From Pulveribacter suum (lineage in GTDB: Bacteria; Pseudomonadota; Gammaproteobacteria; Burkholderiales; Burkholderiaceae_C): 64,000 nucleotides of DNA. Below are positions 1 through 7,993 of the stretch, in pieces (position 1 is the first letter of the stretch; the number at the start of each line of letters is the position of its first letter). Location of the stretch: NCBI RefSeq assembly GCF_003013695.1, contig NZ_CP027792.1, positions 1 through 64,000 of the forward strand, in the 5' to 3' direction. Below the pieces are notes generated by a model. That model saw only the letters and a program-made list of their open reading frames with translations, did no database searches and was not told where the DNA came from. The position numbers were made by a program, and so were the translations under genes.

Positions 1-1757
1 CCTACCCGGCAGACGCGGCCATCTCGCGGCACCTGGCGCATTTCTTGGCGCAGCACGCGGCCGATGGCGCCGACGCGCTGCCCGACACCGTGCTGCTCAA
101 CGGCGGCGTGTTCCACGCCCACGCCCTGGCCGAGCGGCTGGCCGGCCTGCTGTCGCGCTGGCGCGGCGCCCCGGTGGCCATGCTGCACAACCCGCACCCG
201 GACTGGGCCGTGGCCCGCGGCGCGGCCGCCCATGCGCTGGCCCAGCAGCCAGCACATTCACAGCAAAAACAGGCTCCAGGCCATGCAGGACAAGGGCCAG
301 CAGCTATTAAAAACGTAGTGCCACGCATCGGTGGCGGCGCGGCGCGCAGCTACTGGCTGGTGCTGCCTGGCGCGGCCGGCAGCCCGCCGCAGGCCCTGTG
401 CCTGCTGCCGCGCGGCACCGAGGAAGGCGTGCGCCTGGTGCTGGCCGGACGGCGCTTTGCGCTGGCGCTGGGCCAGCCGGTACGCTTTGCCCTGGCCGCG
501 CGCAGCCACGGCCAGGCGCAGGCCGGGCAGATCGTGCCGCTCGCGGGCGAGGGCTGGACCGAGCTGCCCCCGCTGGCCACGGTGCTGCCCGCCCCGCCCG
601 GCCGTGCCAGCGCCCGCATCCAGGTGCAACTGCAGGCCCGCATGGGCGAGGTGGGCACGCTGGAGGTGCGCTGCGTGGCGCTGGACGACCCGGGCCAGTC
701 GTGGCTGCTGCCCTTTGCCGTGCGCGGCGCGGCTGCCGCCGTAGAAGATGCTCACAAAACAATAGCTGCCGGCGCAGACCAGGCAAGCGCTGCAGGCCCC
801 AATGACCCTGAAGGCGCAGACGCCCGCCTGCCCGAGGCCACCGCGCTGCTGGAGCGCATCTTCGGCAGCCAGGCCCAGGACGTGCCGCCGCGCGACGTGC
901 GCCAGCTGCGCCAGTCGCTGCAAAAATTGCTCGGCCCGCGCGAAGCCTGGCCTCTGCCGCTGCTGCGCGCGCTGTTCGACGCGCTGCTGGCGCGCGCCCG
1001 GCGGCGCCGGCGCACGCCCGAGCACGAGCGTGCCTGGCTGAACCTGGCCGGCTGGTGCCTGCGCCCCGGCGTGGGCGCGCAGCTGGACGCCTGGCGCGTG
1101 GGCCAGGTCTGGCAGCTGTACCCCCAGGGCCTGGCCCATCCGCAAGACCCGGCCAACTGGACGGAATGGTGGGTCTTTTGGCGCCGCGTGGCCGCGGGGC
1201 TGGACGAGGCGCAGCAGATGCAGCTGCTGGAGGACGTGGCCGACCGCCTGCAGCAGGCCGTGCAGCGCAGCGGCAGCGCCCGCGCCCGCTGGGGCAGCTA
1301 CGACGACATGCTGCGCCTGTTTGCCGCCATGGAGGCGGTGCCCTGGCAGCACCGCCGCGAGATGGGCCAGTGGATGCTCTCGCGCCTGGACAAGCCGGGC
1401 GAGCCGCAGCAGACCTGGTGGGCCATCGGCCGCCTGGCCGCGCGCACGGCGCTGGCGGCCAACGCCCACCGCGTCATGCCGCCGGAGGCGGCGCAAGAGT
1501 TTCTGGCCGCCACGCTGGCCCAGGACTGGCGCAAGAACGAGCACGCCATGTTCGCCGCCGTGCAGATCGCCCGCATGACGGGCGAGCGCACGCTGGACTT
1601 CGGGGACGACGTGCGCGCAAAGGTGCTGGACAAGCTGCAGGGCAGCGGCGCACCCGGGCGCTGGCTGGCCCAGGTGCGCGAGGTGGTGGAGCTGGACGAG
1701 CAGGACCGCCAGCGCAGCCTGGGCGACAGCCTGCCGCCGGGGCTGACGCTGCTGTGA
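1..1757 (+). CDS. Hsp70 family protein, C-terminal part (5' end outside window)
   Basis: The open frame runs in from the left edge (frame begins at base 3) with no start in the window, so only the C-terminal part is visible. The first residues resemble the end of an Hsp70 actin-like ATPase fold (LLNGGVF, then a PxxAVARGAA stretch, then IGGGAARSYWL), followed by a long alpha-helical region resembling the C-terminal extension (DUF3731-like) of large bacterial Hsp70-family proteins; the family assignment is from memory. Two copies of the window's palindromic repeat lie inside the frame (about 265-315 and 751-805) and add Gln/Ala/Gly-rich peptides. The gene ends 4 bases before the convergent protease gene. 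A role as an ATP-dependent chaperone-like protein is inferred from family only. Confidence 0.75.
   Translation, partial: YPADAAISRHLAHFLAQHAADGADALPDTVLLNGGVFHAHALAERLAGLLSRWRGAPVAMLHNPHPDWAVARGAAAHALAQQPAHSQQKQAPGHAGQGPAAIKNVVPRIGGGAARSYWLVLPGAAGSPPQALCLLPRGTEEGVRLVLAGRRFALALGQPVRFALAARSHGQAQAGQIVPLAGEGWTELPPLATVLPAPPGRASARIQVQLQARMGEVGTLEVRCVALDDPGQSWLLPFAVRGAAAAVEDAHKTIAAGADQASAAGPNDPEGADARLPEATALLERIFGSQAQDVPPRDVRQLRQSLQKLLGPREAWPLPLLRALFDALLARARRRRRTPEHERAWLNLAGWCLRPGVGAQLDAWRVGQVWQLYPQGLAHPQDPANWTEWWVFWRRVAAGLDEAQQMQLLEDVADRLQQAVQRSGSARARWGSYDDMLRLFAAMEAVPWQHRREMGQWMLSRLDKPGEPQQTWWAIGRLAARTALAANAHRVMPPEAAQEFLAATLAQDWRKNEHAMFAAVQIARMTGERTLDFGDDVRAKVLDKLQGSGAPGRWLAQVREVVELDEQDRQRSLGDSLPPGLTLL
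265..315 (-). repeat. palindromic repeat copy 1, inside the Hsp70-family gene
   Basis: Reverse-orientation copy of the family whose core is AGGCT-CCAGCGCTTG-N5-CAAGCGCTGG-CAGCTAT. It is partly decayed but keeps the AGGCTCCAG and GGCCAGCAGCTATTAAAAA ends. It is read in-frame as a KQAPGHAGQGPAAIK-like peptide. Confidence 0.7.
751..805 (+). repeat. palindromic repeat copy 2, inside the Hsp70-family gene
   Basis: Forward-orientation copy with the diagnostic ACAAAACAATAGCTGCCGGCGC start and a CAAGCGCTGCAGGCCC end. It is translated in-frame as KTIAAGADQASAAGP, the same reading frame as copy 7 in srkA. Confidence 0.8.
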
Positions 1758-1761
1758 CCCG

Positions 1762-3381
1762 TCAGCCCCCCGGGCTCAACCAGCGCTTGATGGCGTCGCG
1801 GTAGCTCAGGTCGAAGCGGCCGTAGTGGTCCACGCCGGTGGGCACGGCGCAGCTGGAGCTGCCGCCCAGCAGCTGGCCCACCACGTAGCGGCGCTGGCCC
1901 AGGGTGACAAAGGCGGCCGAGCCGCTGCTGCCACCCTCCACCACGCCCGACCGCCAGTTCAGCGTCAGGTAGGTGCCGTCGGCCGCGTTGCTGCTGCTGC
2001 AAAAGCTGTCGCCGCAAACGCTGTAGCGCTGCAGCGTGCCCAGGCTGACCTTCTGCGGATCGCCGGCGGGGTGGTGCACGGCCGCCAGCTCCGTGCCCGG
2101 CTGCAGCAGGGCGCCGAAGTACGAGCCGGCATAGACGATCCCGGCCGGCGGCGGGTTGTTCAGGCGCAGGAAGGCCGTGTCGGTGCGCGCCGCCGCGTAC
2201 AGCAGCGTGGCGCCGCCGCTCACGCGCTTGGCGGCCGGGTCCGTGCCGGCGCCGCCGCAGGTGGCGGCGCGCAGGAACCAGTCGGTGGTCAGCGTGGAGG
2301 CGACGGCCTGGCTGTCCACGCAGTGATTGGCGCTCAGGAAATACGGCGTGCCCGAGGAGGCAGCGTCGTTCATCAGCGTGCCGGTGCACAGGTAGGTCTT
2401 GCCGTCCTCGCGCACGAACAGCATGCGCGCCACGGAGCGGCTTTGCTCCAGGTATTCGGGGCGGCAGGCCAGGTCCACGTTGCAGCTGCCCGCCGCCTTG
2501 GGGAGCAGCGCGCCCTCGGCCTGCTCGGGCGACTGGGTGAAATGCGACAGGCGCGGCACGGACAGGCGCACGGCATCGGTGTCGGCGGCGCTGGCAACCT
2601 CGATCTCCAGCGTGGTTTCGCCGATGCCGAAGTCGGGGCTCCACCAGGTGCGGGCAGCGGCATCGTCGGCGCCGCCCTGGGCATTGCGCGCGGCCAGCTC
2701 CTGCAGCTGGCGGGCGCTGACCTGCACCACGTCGCCCTGCGGCGTGCCATAGGCGCGCAGCACGGCGCCCTCGGGCAGGGCCTGCACCAGCACGCCCAGG
2801 CGCACGCCGTGCGCGCCCTCGGCCGCAAAGCGCAGCGCCGCCACCTGCGTTCCCTGCAGGCCCGCCTGCCAGCGCAGCAGCCGCGCCGTGGCATCGGGCG
2901 TTGCGGTGTCGGCCACGCTGCGCGCCACGCCGATCTGCAGCGGCGTGCCCGGGGCGGCCGCGGCCGCCTTGGCGTGCGCCGGCGCAGCCAGCGGGCCCAG
3001 CGCCACGGTGCGCACGGCCAGCGCGCTGGCCGCTGCCGCCGCCACGCTGCGCTTGGCGGCCGGGGCTGCGCCGGGGTCGTAGGGCTCGATGCGATCGCCA
3101 GGCGGCACGGGGGCCGGTGCAGGTGCCGGTGCCGGTGCCGGTGCCGGGGCCGGGGCCGGTGCCGGTGCCGGTGCCGGGGCCGGGGCCGGTGCCGGTGCCG
3201 GTGCCGGGGCCGGGGCCGGGGCCGGTGCCGGTGCAGGGGCAGGGGCAGGGGCAGGCACCGGGCCGGGAGGCGGCCCGGGCGCAGGTTCGGGCCCGCCGCT
3301 GCCGCCACCGCAGGCGGCCAGGGCCAGCAGCAGTGACAGTGACGCCCAGCGGGCGCGTGCGTGCAGGATGGATGAAGGCAT
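1762..3381 (-). CDS. lipoprotein trypsin-like serine protease (lysyl endopeptidase-like) with Pro-Ala linker
   Basis: A 539-residue protein with a lipoprotein signal peptide (lipobox LAAC, Cys24), so probably anchored in the outer membrane or exposed. Residues about 33-91 are an almost pure Pro-Ala repeat that would form a stiff spacer. The C-terminal half carries an S1-type catalytic triad: His in PYFLSANHC, Asp in RTDTAFLRL and Ser in EGGSSGSAAF. Cysteines near CTGTLM and NHC suit disulphide bonds as in secreted lysyl endopeptidases (Achromobacter protease I group). It is encoded alone and converges on the Hsp70-family gene. The substrate is unknown. The Pro-Ala region is encoded by a variable GGNGCN hexamer array. 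Confidence 0.85.
   Translation of the reverse strand: MPSSILHARARWASLSLLLALAACGGGSGGPEPAPGPPPGPVPAPAPAPAPAPAPAPAPAPAPAPAPAPAPAPAPAPAPAPAPAPAPAPAPVPPGDRIEPYDPGAAPAAKRSVAAAAASALAVRTVALGPLAAPAHAKAAAAAPGTPLQIGVARSVADTATPDATARLLRWQAGLQGTQVAALRFAAEGAHGVRLGVLVQALPEGAVLRAYGTPQGDVVQVSARQLQELAARNAQGGADDAAARTWWSPDFGIGETTLEIEVASAADTDAVRLSVPRLSHFTQSPEQAEGALLPKAAGSCNVDLACRPEYLEQSRSVARMLFVREDGKTYLCTGTLMNDAASSGTPYFLSANHCVDSQAVASTLTTDWFLRAATCGGAGTDPAAKRVSGGATLLYAAARTDTAFLRLNNPPPAGIVYAGSYFGALLQPGTELAAVHHPAGDPQKVSLGTLQRYSVCGDSFCSSSNAADGTYLTLNWRSGVVEGGSSGSAAFVTLGQRRYVVGQLLGGSSSCAVPTGVDHYGRFDLSYRDAIKRWLSPGG
3116..3253 (-). repeat. hexanucleotide tandem array encoding Pro-Ala linker
   Basis: Twenty-three consecutive 6-base units (GGTGCC, GGGGCC, GGTGCA, GGGGCA on the plus strand). 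A higher-order 30-base period (three GGTGCC then two GGGGCC) repeats about three times in the middle, which suggests expansion by slippage or unequal recombination. Every change is a multiple of 6, so the reading frame is kept. Confidence 0.95.
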
Positions 3382-3438
3382 GAAGGTCCTCTCGGATGTT
3401 GCTCGGATGGGGTTCGGATGGAGTTCGGATGCGGGGAA

Positions 3439-4011
3439 TCAGCGGGCCAGGGCCTTGAGCGCCAGCTTGATGCCCTCGCTCACGCCCACCTCGGGCGGCA
3501 GCGCCTTCAGCGCGGCGGCCGCTTCCTTGTCGTTGTAGCCCAGCGCCTGCAGCGCCTGCAGGATGTCGGCCTGGGCGTCGGTAGCGGCGTGGGCACGCGC
3601 GCCGATGTCAGCGCCCAGCTTGCCCTTGAGCTCCAGCAGCAGCCGCTCGGCCGTTTTCTTGCCGATGCCCGGCACCTTGACCAGGCGCGCGCCCTCTTGC
3701 AGGGAGACGGCCTGCGCCAGGTCCTGCACGCCCATGCCCGAGAGGATGGACAGCGCCGTGCGCGGCCCCACGCCGGCGACCTTGATCAGTTCGCGAAAGG
3801 CCTGGCGCTCGGGCAGCGTGGCAAAGCCGTAGAGCAGCTGCGCATCCTCGCGCACGATGAACTGCGTCAGCAGGCTGACCTGCTGGCCCAAGGCCGGCAG
3901 GTTGTAGAACGTGCTCATGGGCACCTGCACCTCGTAGCCCACGCCGTGGCAGTCCAGCAGCACCTCGGGGGGGTTCTTCTCCAGCAGCGTGCCGGTCAAT
4001 TTGCCTATCAT
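3439..4011 (-). CDS. ruvA: Holliday junction branch migration protein RuvA
   Basis: A 190-residue protein, the usual RuvA length. It begins [12 protein letters not shown], the N-terminal OB-fold domain that forms the tetramer. Two helix-hairpin-helix motifs follow ([16 protein letters not shown] and [19 protein letters not shown], residues about 75-130) that bind the junction, and a C-terminal domain from about 140 that contacts the RuvB motor. RuvA tetramers hold Holliday junctions square-planar for RuvB-driven migration in recombinational repair. ruvB and ruvC are not in the window. It is divergent from the phoH-like gene, with 85 bases between starts. Confidence 0.97.
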   Translation of the reverse strand: MIGKLTGTLLEKNPPEVLLDCHGVGYEVQVPMSTFYNLPALGQQVSLLTQFIVREDAQLLYGFATLPERQAFRELIKVAGVGPRTALSILSGMGVQDLAQAVSLQEGARLVKVPGIGKKTAERLLLELKGKLGADIGARAHAATDAQADILQALQALGYNDKEAAAALKALPPEVGVSEGIKLALKALAR

Positions 4012-4096
4012 GGATGTCCTTTGCGCCCCCGCCGCACGCCCGCAGCGCGCGACGCAGGCCCGTCCCTACTGTGTCGAATCGAGCGGAATTATCAGC

Positions 4097-5041
4097 GTGA
4101 TCCTGCGCCACACCTTCACACCCCACAACAACACGCGGCTGGCCCATCTGTGCGGCCCGGCGGACGCGCACCTGCGCACCATCGAGGCGGCGCTGCAGGT
4201 CAAGATCGCCCACCGCCACGAGCAGTTCAAGGTGGACGGCGCCAAGGCCCGGGCCACGCAGGCGCTGGAGCTGCTGCAGGCGCTGTACGAGATGGCCGAG
4301 CGGCCTATTCGCGACGAGCAGATCCAGCTGATGCTGGCCGGCGATGCCGAGCTGCAGGGCGCGGGCACCGACGCCCCCGCGCTTGCTACCCGCCGCGCCG
4401 ACCTGCGCGCGCGCACCACCGGCCAGGGCCAGTACCTGGCCAACATCGCCACGCACGACATCACCTTCGGCATCGGACCCGCCGGCACCGGCAAGACCTA
4501 CCTGGCCGTGGCCAGCGCCGTGGACGCGCTGGAGAGGAGCAGCGTGCAGCGCATCGTGCTGACCCGCCCGGCGGTGGAGGCCGGCGAGCGCCTGGGGTTT
4601 TTGCCCGGCGACCTGACGCAGAAGGTGGACCCCTACCTGCGCCCGCTGTACGACGCGCTGTACGACCTGATGGGCTACGAGAAGGTGCAAAAGGCCTTCG
4701 AGCGCAACGCGCTGGAGATCGCGCCGCTGGCCTTCATGCGCGGGCGCACGCTGAACAACGCCTTCATCATCCTGGACGAGGCGCAAAACACCACGCCCGA
4801 GCAGATGAAGATGTTCCTCACCCGCATCGGCTTCGCCTCGCGCGCCGTGGTGACCGGCGACGTCAGCCAGATCGACCTGCCCAAGGGCTCCTTGAGCGGG
4901 CTGATCGACGCCGAGCGCGTCTTGAAACGGGTGCAGGGGATTTCCTTCAACCGCTTCACCAGCGCCGACGTGGTGCGCCACCCGCTGGTGGCGCGCATCG
5001 TGGACGCCTATGACGCGCGCCAGGGGCGGCACGGCGACTGA
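4097..5041 (+). CDS. ybeZ: PhoH-like ATPase (YbeZ)
   Basis: A 314-residue PhoH/YbeZ-family ATPase. I chose the GTG at 4097 because the family sequence starts there ([14 protein letters not shown]); the frame is open upstream to 3989 but that part lies over the ruvA start. Walker A GPAGTGKT is at about residues 127-135 and Walker [10 protein letters not shown] at about 223-231. It is followed by ybeY, and the ybeZ-ybeY pairing is widely conserved and linked to 16S rRNA maturation and ribosome quality control. A repeat copy lies between the two genes, but the 68-base gap and shared strand still fit one operon. Confidence 0.92.
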   Translation: MILRHTFTPHNNTRLAHLCGPADAHLRTIEAALQVKIAHRHEQFKVDGAKARATQALELLQALYEMAERPIRDEQIQLMLAGDAELQGAGTDAPALATRRADLRARTTGQGQYLANIATHDITFGIGPAGTGKTYLAVASAVDALERSSVQRIVLTRPAVEAGERLGFLPGDLTQKVDPYLRPLYDALYDLMGYEKVQKAFERNALEIAPLAFMRGRTLNNAFIILDEAQNTTPEQMKMFLTRIGFASRAVVTGDVSQIDLPKGSLSGLIDAERVLKRVQGISFNRFTSADVVRHPLVARIVDAYDARQGRHGD

Positions 5042-5042
5042 T

Positions 5043-5100
5043 TCACTATCAAAACAATAGCTGCCGGCGCTTGCCGCACAAGCCCTGGATGCCAAAAACA
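5043..5100 (+). repeat. palindromic repeat copy 3
   Basis: Near-consensus forward copy (CACTATCAAAACAATAGCTG, then CGGCGCTTGCCGCACAAGCCC) between the phoH-like gene and ybeY. Confidence 0.9.
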
Positions 5101-5109
5101 CCTGAACCC

Positions 5110-5568
5110 ATGGCGCTGAACCACCTGAGCCTGTCCCTGCAATTCGCGCCGGGCCCCGAGACCGCCGCCCACCGCACCGCCCTGCCCCGCCACCGGGTGG
5201 CGCGCTGGATCCGCCACGCCCTCGCCGTGGACGCCGAGATCACCGTGCGCATCGTCGGCAGCGAAGAAGGCCAGCGCCTGAACCGCGAATTCCGCCGCAA
5301 GGACTACGCCACCAACGTGCTGACCTTCGACTACCAGCAGCAGCCCCTGGCCATTGCCGACCTGGTGCTGTGCGCGCCGGTGGTCGAGCGCGAGGCGCGC
5401 GAGCAGAACAAGACGCTCGAGGAGCACTACGCCCACCTGCTGGTACACGGCGCGCTGCACGCCCAGGGCTGGGACCACGAGACCAGCGAGGACGACGCCC
5501 GCGAGATGGAAGCCTACGAGACGGCCATCCTGCAGGAGCTGGGCTTTGCCGACCCCTACGGCGGCTGA
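5110..5568 (+). CDS. ybeY: endoribonuclease / rRNA maturation factor YbeY
   Basis: A 152-residue protein of normal YbeY length. The zinc-binding [11 protein letters not shown] motif puts the three His ligands at residues 113, 117 and 123. YbeY is a metal-dependent endoribonuclease in 16S rRNA 3' maturation and 70S ribosome quality control. I chose the ATG at 5110 ([12 protein letters not shown]): the frame is open back to 5071 and an in-frame ATG sits at 5089, but that extension is encoded by the palindromic repeat and by sequence after it, so it is unlikely to be native. It lies downstream of the PhoH-like gene as in many bacteria. Confidence 0.95.
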   Translation: MALNHLSLSLQFAPGPETAAHRTALPRHRVARWIRHALAVDAEITVRIVGSEEGQRLNREFRRKDYATNVLTFDYQQQPLAIADLVLCAPVVEREAREQNKTLEEHYAHLLVHGALHAQGWDHETSEDDAREMEAYETAILQELGFADPYGG

Positions 5569-5681
5569 GCGCGCCGCCGCGTAAAAGCACTGCAACCCCG
5601 GGCAGGGCCAATGGCATGGCGGCCGCTGCCTAAGATCGGCGCACCAGACTTTTGTCTTCCCGTCGCCCCTTTGCCACTCCC

Positions 5682-6434
5682 ATGTTCGACTTTGCCCTGC
5701 TCCTAGCCGCCGCCTTCGTGGCTGGCGCCCTCAACGCGGTAGCCGGCGGCGGCAGCTTTCTGACGCTGCCGGCGCTGGTCTTCACGGGCGTGCCGCCGGT
5801 GATTGCCAACGCCACCGGCACCGTGGCGCTGCTGCCCGGCTACGCGGCCGGCGCCTGGGGCTTTCGCGAGGACATGCAGGCACCGCCCGGCCTGTCGCTG
5901 CGCACCACGGTGGCGCTGTCGCTGGTCGGCGGCTCGGCCGGCGCGGCGCTGCTGCTGGTCACCTCGGACGCGGCCTTCAACAAGATCGTGCCCTGGCTGC
6001 TGCTGGTGGCCACGGCGCTGTTTGCCTTCGGCCCGCAGCTGCGCCAGTGGGCCGGCTCGGGCACGCGCGGCGGCGCCGCCTCGCCGCTCAAGGCCGGCCT
6101 GGGCATGCTGGCCGTGGCCATCTACGGCGGCTACTTCAACGGCGGCCTGGGCATCTTGCTGCTGGCGCTGTTCGGCCTGCTGGGGCAGACGCAGCTGAAC
6201 GCCATGAACGGCATGAAGAACCTGGTCTCGGCCCTGCTCACCGCCATTGCGGTGGTGATCTACGCCGCGGGCGGCAAGGTGCTGTGGTACCAGGCGCTGG
6301 TCATGATGGTCGCCGCCACCGCCGGCGGCTACGGCGGCGCGCGCCTGGCCCGCAAGCTGCCCCCGGCCGTGCTGCGCTGGGGCATCGTGGCGACGGGACT
6401 GGTCATGACGGGGCTGTTTTTCTGGAAGCAGTAA
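5682..6434 (+). CDS. TSUP-family (TauE/SafE-like) membrane permease
   Basis: A 250-residue hydrophobic protein with about eight predicted membrane segments and the family's N-terminal GALNAVAGGGSFLTLP motif and its C-terminal echo (YGGYFNGGLGILLLA). TauE/SafE proteins export sulfite or organosulfonates or move other small anions; the substrate here cannot be told. The start is ATG 5682 (MFDFALLLAAAF). A GTG ten codons upstream is in-frame but poorer. It is downstream of ybeY, with 113 bases between, and probably has its own promoter. Confidence 0.88.
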   Translation: MFDFALLLAAAFVAGALNAVAGGGSFLTLPALVFTGVPPVIANATGTVALLPGYAAGAWGFREDMQAPPGLSLRTTVALSLVGGSAGAALLLVTSDAAFNKIVPWLLLVATALFAFGPQLRQWAGSGTRGGAASPLKAGLGMLAVAIYGGYFNGGLGILLLALFGLLGQTQLNAMNGMKNLVSALLTAIAVVIYAAGGKVLWYQALVMMVAATAGGYGGARLARKLPPAVLRWGIVATGLVMTGLFFWKQ

Positions 6435-6437
6435 CAG

Positions 6438-6503
6438 CCTGGTTTTTGGGTATTTTTGGCTTCCAGCACTTGTCCAGCAAGCGCTGGCAGCTATTTATTT
6501 TGT
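6438..6503 (-). repeat. palindromic repeat copy 4, provides the dtd stop codon
   Basis: Reverse-orientation copy (GGCTTCCAGCACTTG, then CCAGCAAGCGCTGGCAGCTA) between the convergent TauE/SafE-like and dtd genes. The TAG ending dtd and its last few codons lie in this element. Confidence 0.88.
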
Positions 6504-6958
6504 AGCGCGACAACGGCCGGAGCCATGCGCAGCGGGATGGTCACCGGCCCATCGTTGATCAGGTGTACCTGCATGTCCGCCGCGAACTCGCCCGTCTGCA
6601 CGTCCGGATGGGCGGCGCGCGCCTGGGTGACGAAATAGTCATACAGCTGGCGCCCCGGCTGCGGCGCGGCGGCCTGGGTGAAGCTGGGGCGGTTGCCGCC
6701 GCGGGTGTCGGCGGCCAGGGTGAACTGGCTGACGATGAGCAGGCCGCCGCCCACGTCCTGCACGCTGCGGTTCATCTTGCCGGCCTCGTCGCTGAAGATG
6801 CGCAGCTTGAGCAGTTTGGCCAGCAGCCGGTCGGCCTCGGCGGCGCTGTCGCCCTGCTCGGCGCACACCAGCACCAGCAGGCCGCGGCCGATGCGGCCGG
6901 TGACGCGGCCAGCCACCTCCACGCGCGCCTCGCTCACGCGCTGCAGCAAACTGATCAC
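6491..6958 (-). CDS. dtd: D-aminoacyl-tRNA deacylase
   Basis: A 155-residue DTD-fold enzyme that hydrolyses D-aminoacyl-tRNAs (and Gly-tRNA(Ala)), keeping D-amino acids out of translation. Both active-site motifs are intact: SQFT at residues 77-80 and NDGPVT at 135-140. The start is GTG at 6958; its GTGA overlaps the stop of the upstream cation transporter gene by 4 bases, so the two are translationally coupled. The C-terminus is about ten residues longer than in E. coli, and the last residues (ALQNK) and stop fall at or within a palindromic repeat copy, so this gene end seems to have been remodelled by repeat insertion. Confidence 0.95.
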   Translation of the reverse strand: MISLLQRVSEARVEVAGRVTGRIGRGLLVLVCAEQGDSAAEADRLLAKLLKLRIFSDEAGKMNRSVQDVGGGLLIVSQFTLAADTRGGNRPSFTQAAAPQPGRQLYDYFVTQARAAHPDVQTGEFAADMQVHLINDGPVTIPLRMAPAVVALQNK

Positions 6959-7911
6959 GGCCTGGCCTCCTCGCGGGGCTCGCGGCGCGCCGCCAGGGTT
7001 TCAAACAGCGTGGCGTGGTCCTGCGGCAGCAGCTCGATGGTGGCGCGCAGGCCGGGCACGGCGTGCAGCAGGGCCTGCTCGACGGCGCGGCGCTCGCGCG
7101 CGGCCTGGCCCAGTGTCCAGTCGTGCGGCAGGTGCAGGTGCACGTCCAGGTGGCTGCGCGCGCCGGCACGGCGGGTGACCAGGCTGTCAAACCGCACTGC
7201 GCCGCCACTGGCCGCGGCGTGCTGCTCCAGCACGGCCTGCACCCGCGCCAGCTGCTCGGGCGCCATGGCCTCGTCCATCAGGCCCTGCGAGGCGCTCCAC
7301 AGCAGCCGCGCGCCCTCGCGCAGGATGTTCAGCGCCACGCCGATGGCCACCAGCGGGTCCAGCCACAGCCAGCCCGTGGCGCGCACGGCCAGCAGGCCGA
7401 CGACCACGCCGATGGATGTCCACACGTCGGTCAGCAGGTGGCGCGCGTCGCCCTCCAGCGCCGCCGAGCGGTGCACGCGGGCGGCGCGCAGCATGACCCA
7501 CGCCAGCGCGGCATTGCACGCGGTGCTGGCCAGGGCCAGCGCCACGCCCCAGCCCAGCGCTTCGACGGGCTGGGGGTGCAGCAGGCGCAGCCCCGCGGCC
7601 CAGAGGATGGCCACCGCCGCGCCCAGGATCAGGATGCCCTCGAAGCCGGAGGAGAAATACTCCGCCTTGTGGTGGCCGTAGGGGTGGCAGTCGTCGGCCG
7701 GGCGGCGCGCCACCGTCACCATGGCCAGGGCGAAGACGGCGCCGGCCAGGTTCACGAAGGATTCCAGCGCGTCCGACAACAGGCCTACCGAGCCGCTGAC
7801 CCACCAGGCCAGCATCTTGAGCACGATGGTCAGCAGCGCCACCGCCACCGAGGCGCGCAGCAGGTTGGTCGGCGTCATCCAGCGGGGCAGCGAAGGGGCA
7901 GCGACAGACAT
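6955..7911 (-). CDS. cation diffusion facilitator (CDF) family transporter
   Basis: About 318 residues: six N-terminal membrane helices ([19 protein letters not shown] carries the Asp/Ser-rich metal-site helix, [20 protein letters not shown] the loop with the HH-K motif), then a cytoplasmic ferredoxin-like dimerisation domain with [12 protein letters not shown] proteins export Zn(II), Fe(II), Co(II) or Cd(II) by proton antiport; the metal cannot be set from sequence alone. The start is ATG 7911 ([11 protein letters not shown]) or ATG 7920 three codons upstream. The frame stays open to 8151 but that would cross the divergent gene. It is coupled to dtd by the 4-base overlap. Confidence 0.9.
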   Translation of the reverse strand: MSVAAPSLPRWMTPTNLLRASVAVALLTIVLKMLAWWVSGSVGLLSDALESFVNLAGAVFALAMVTVARRPADDCHPYGHHKAEYFSSGFEGILILGAAVAILWAAGLRLLHPQPVEALGWGVALALASTACNAALAWVMLRAARVHRSAALEGDARHLLTDVWTSIGVVVGLLAVRATGWLWLDPLVAIGVALNILREGARLLWSASQGLMDEAMAPEQLARVQAVLEQHAAASGGAVRFDSLVTRRAGARSHLDVHLHLPHDWTLGQAARERRAVEQALLHAVPGLRATIELLPQDHATLFETLAARREPREEARP

Positions 7912-7993
7912 GGCGGGCATTATCCTTGCTTGCCCTGGCGCAATCGCGTGCGCCTGCAGTAGGCTATAAGCGCGCAAAGCGCCCCCCTTGTTC

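Noticed and set aside
3116-3253. Regularly repeated units that could suggest a CRISPR array or satellite
   Set aside because: Units are 6 bases with no spacers and encode Pro-Ala in-frame in a protease gene.
1825-3336. Long open frame on the plus strand opposite the protease gene
   Set aside because: It mirrors the protease codons, is Arg/Gly-rich with no family features, and the minus-strand frame has signal peptide and catalytic motifs.
3608-5101. 497-codon minus-strand frame opposite the phoH-like gene
   Set aside because: A shadow of high-GC codon use; the plus-strand PhoH and minus-strand RuvA proteins explain the region.
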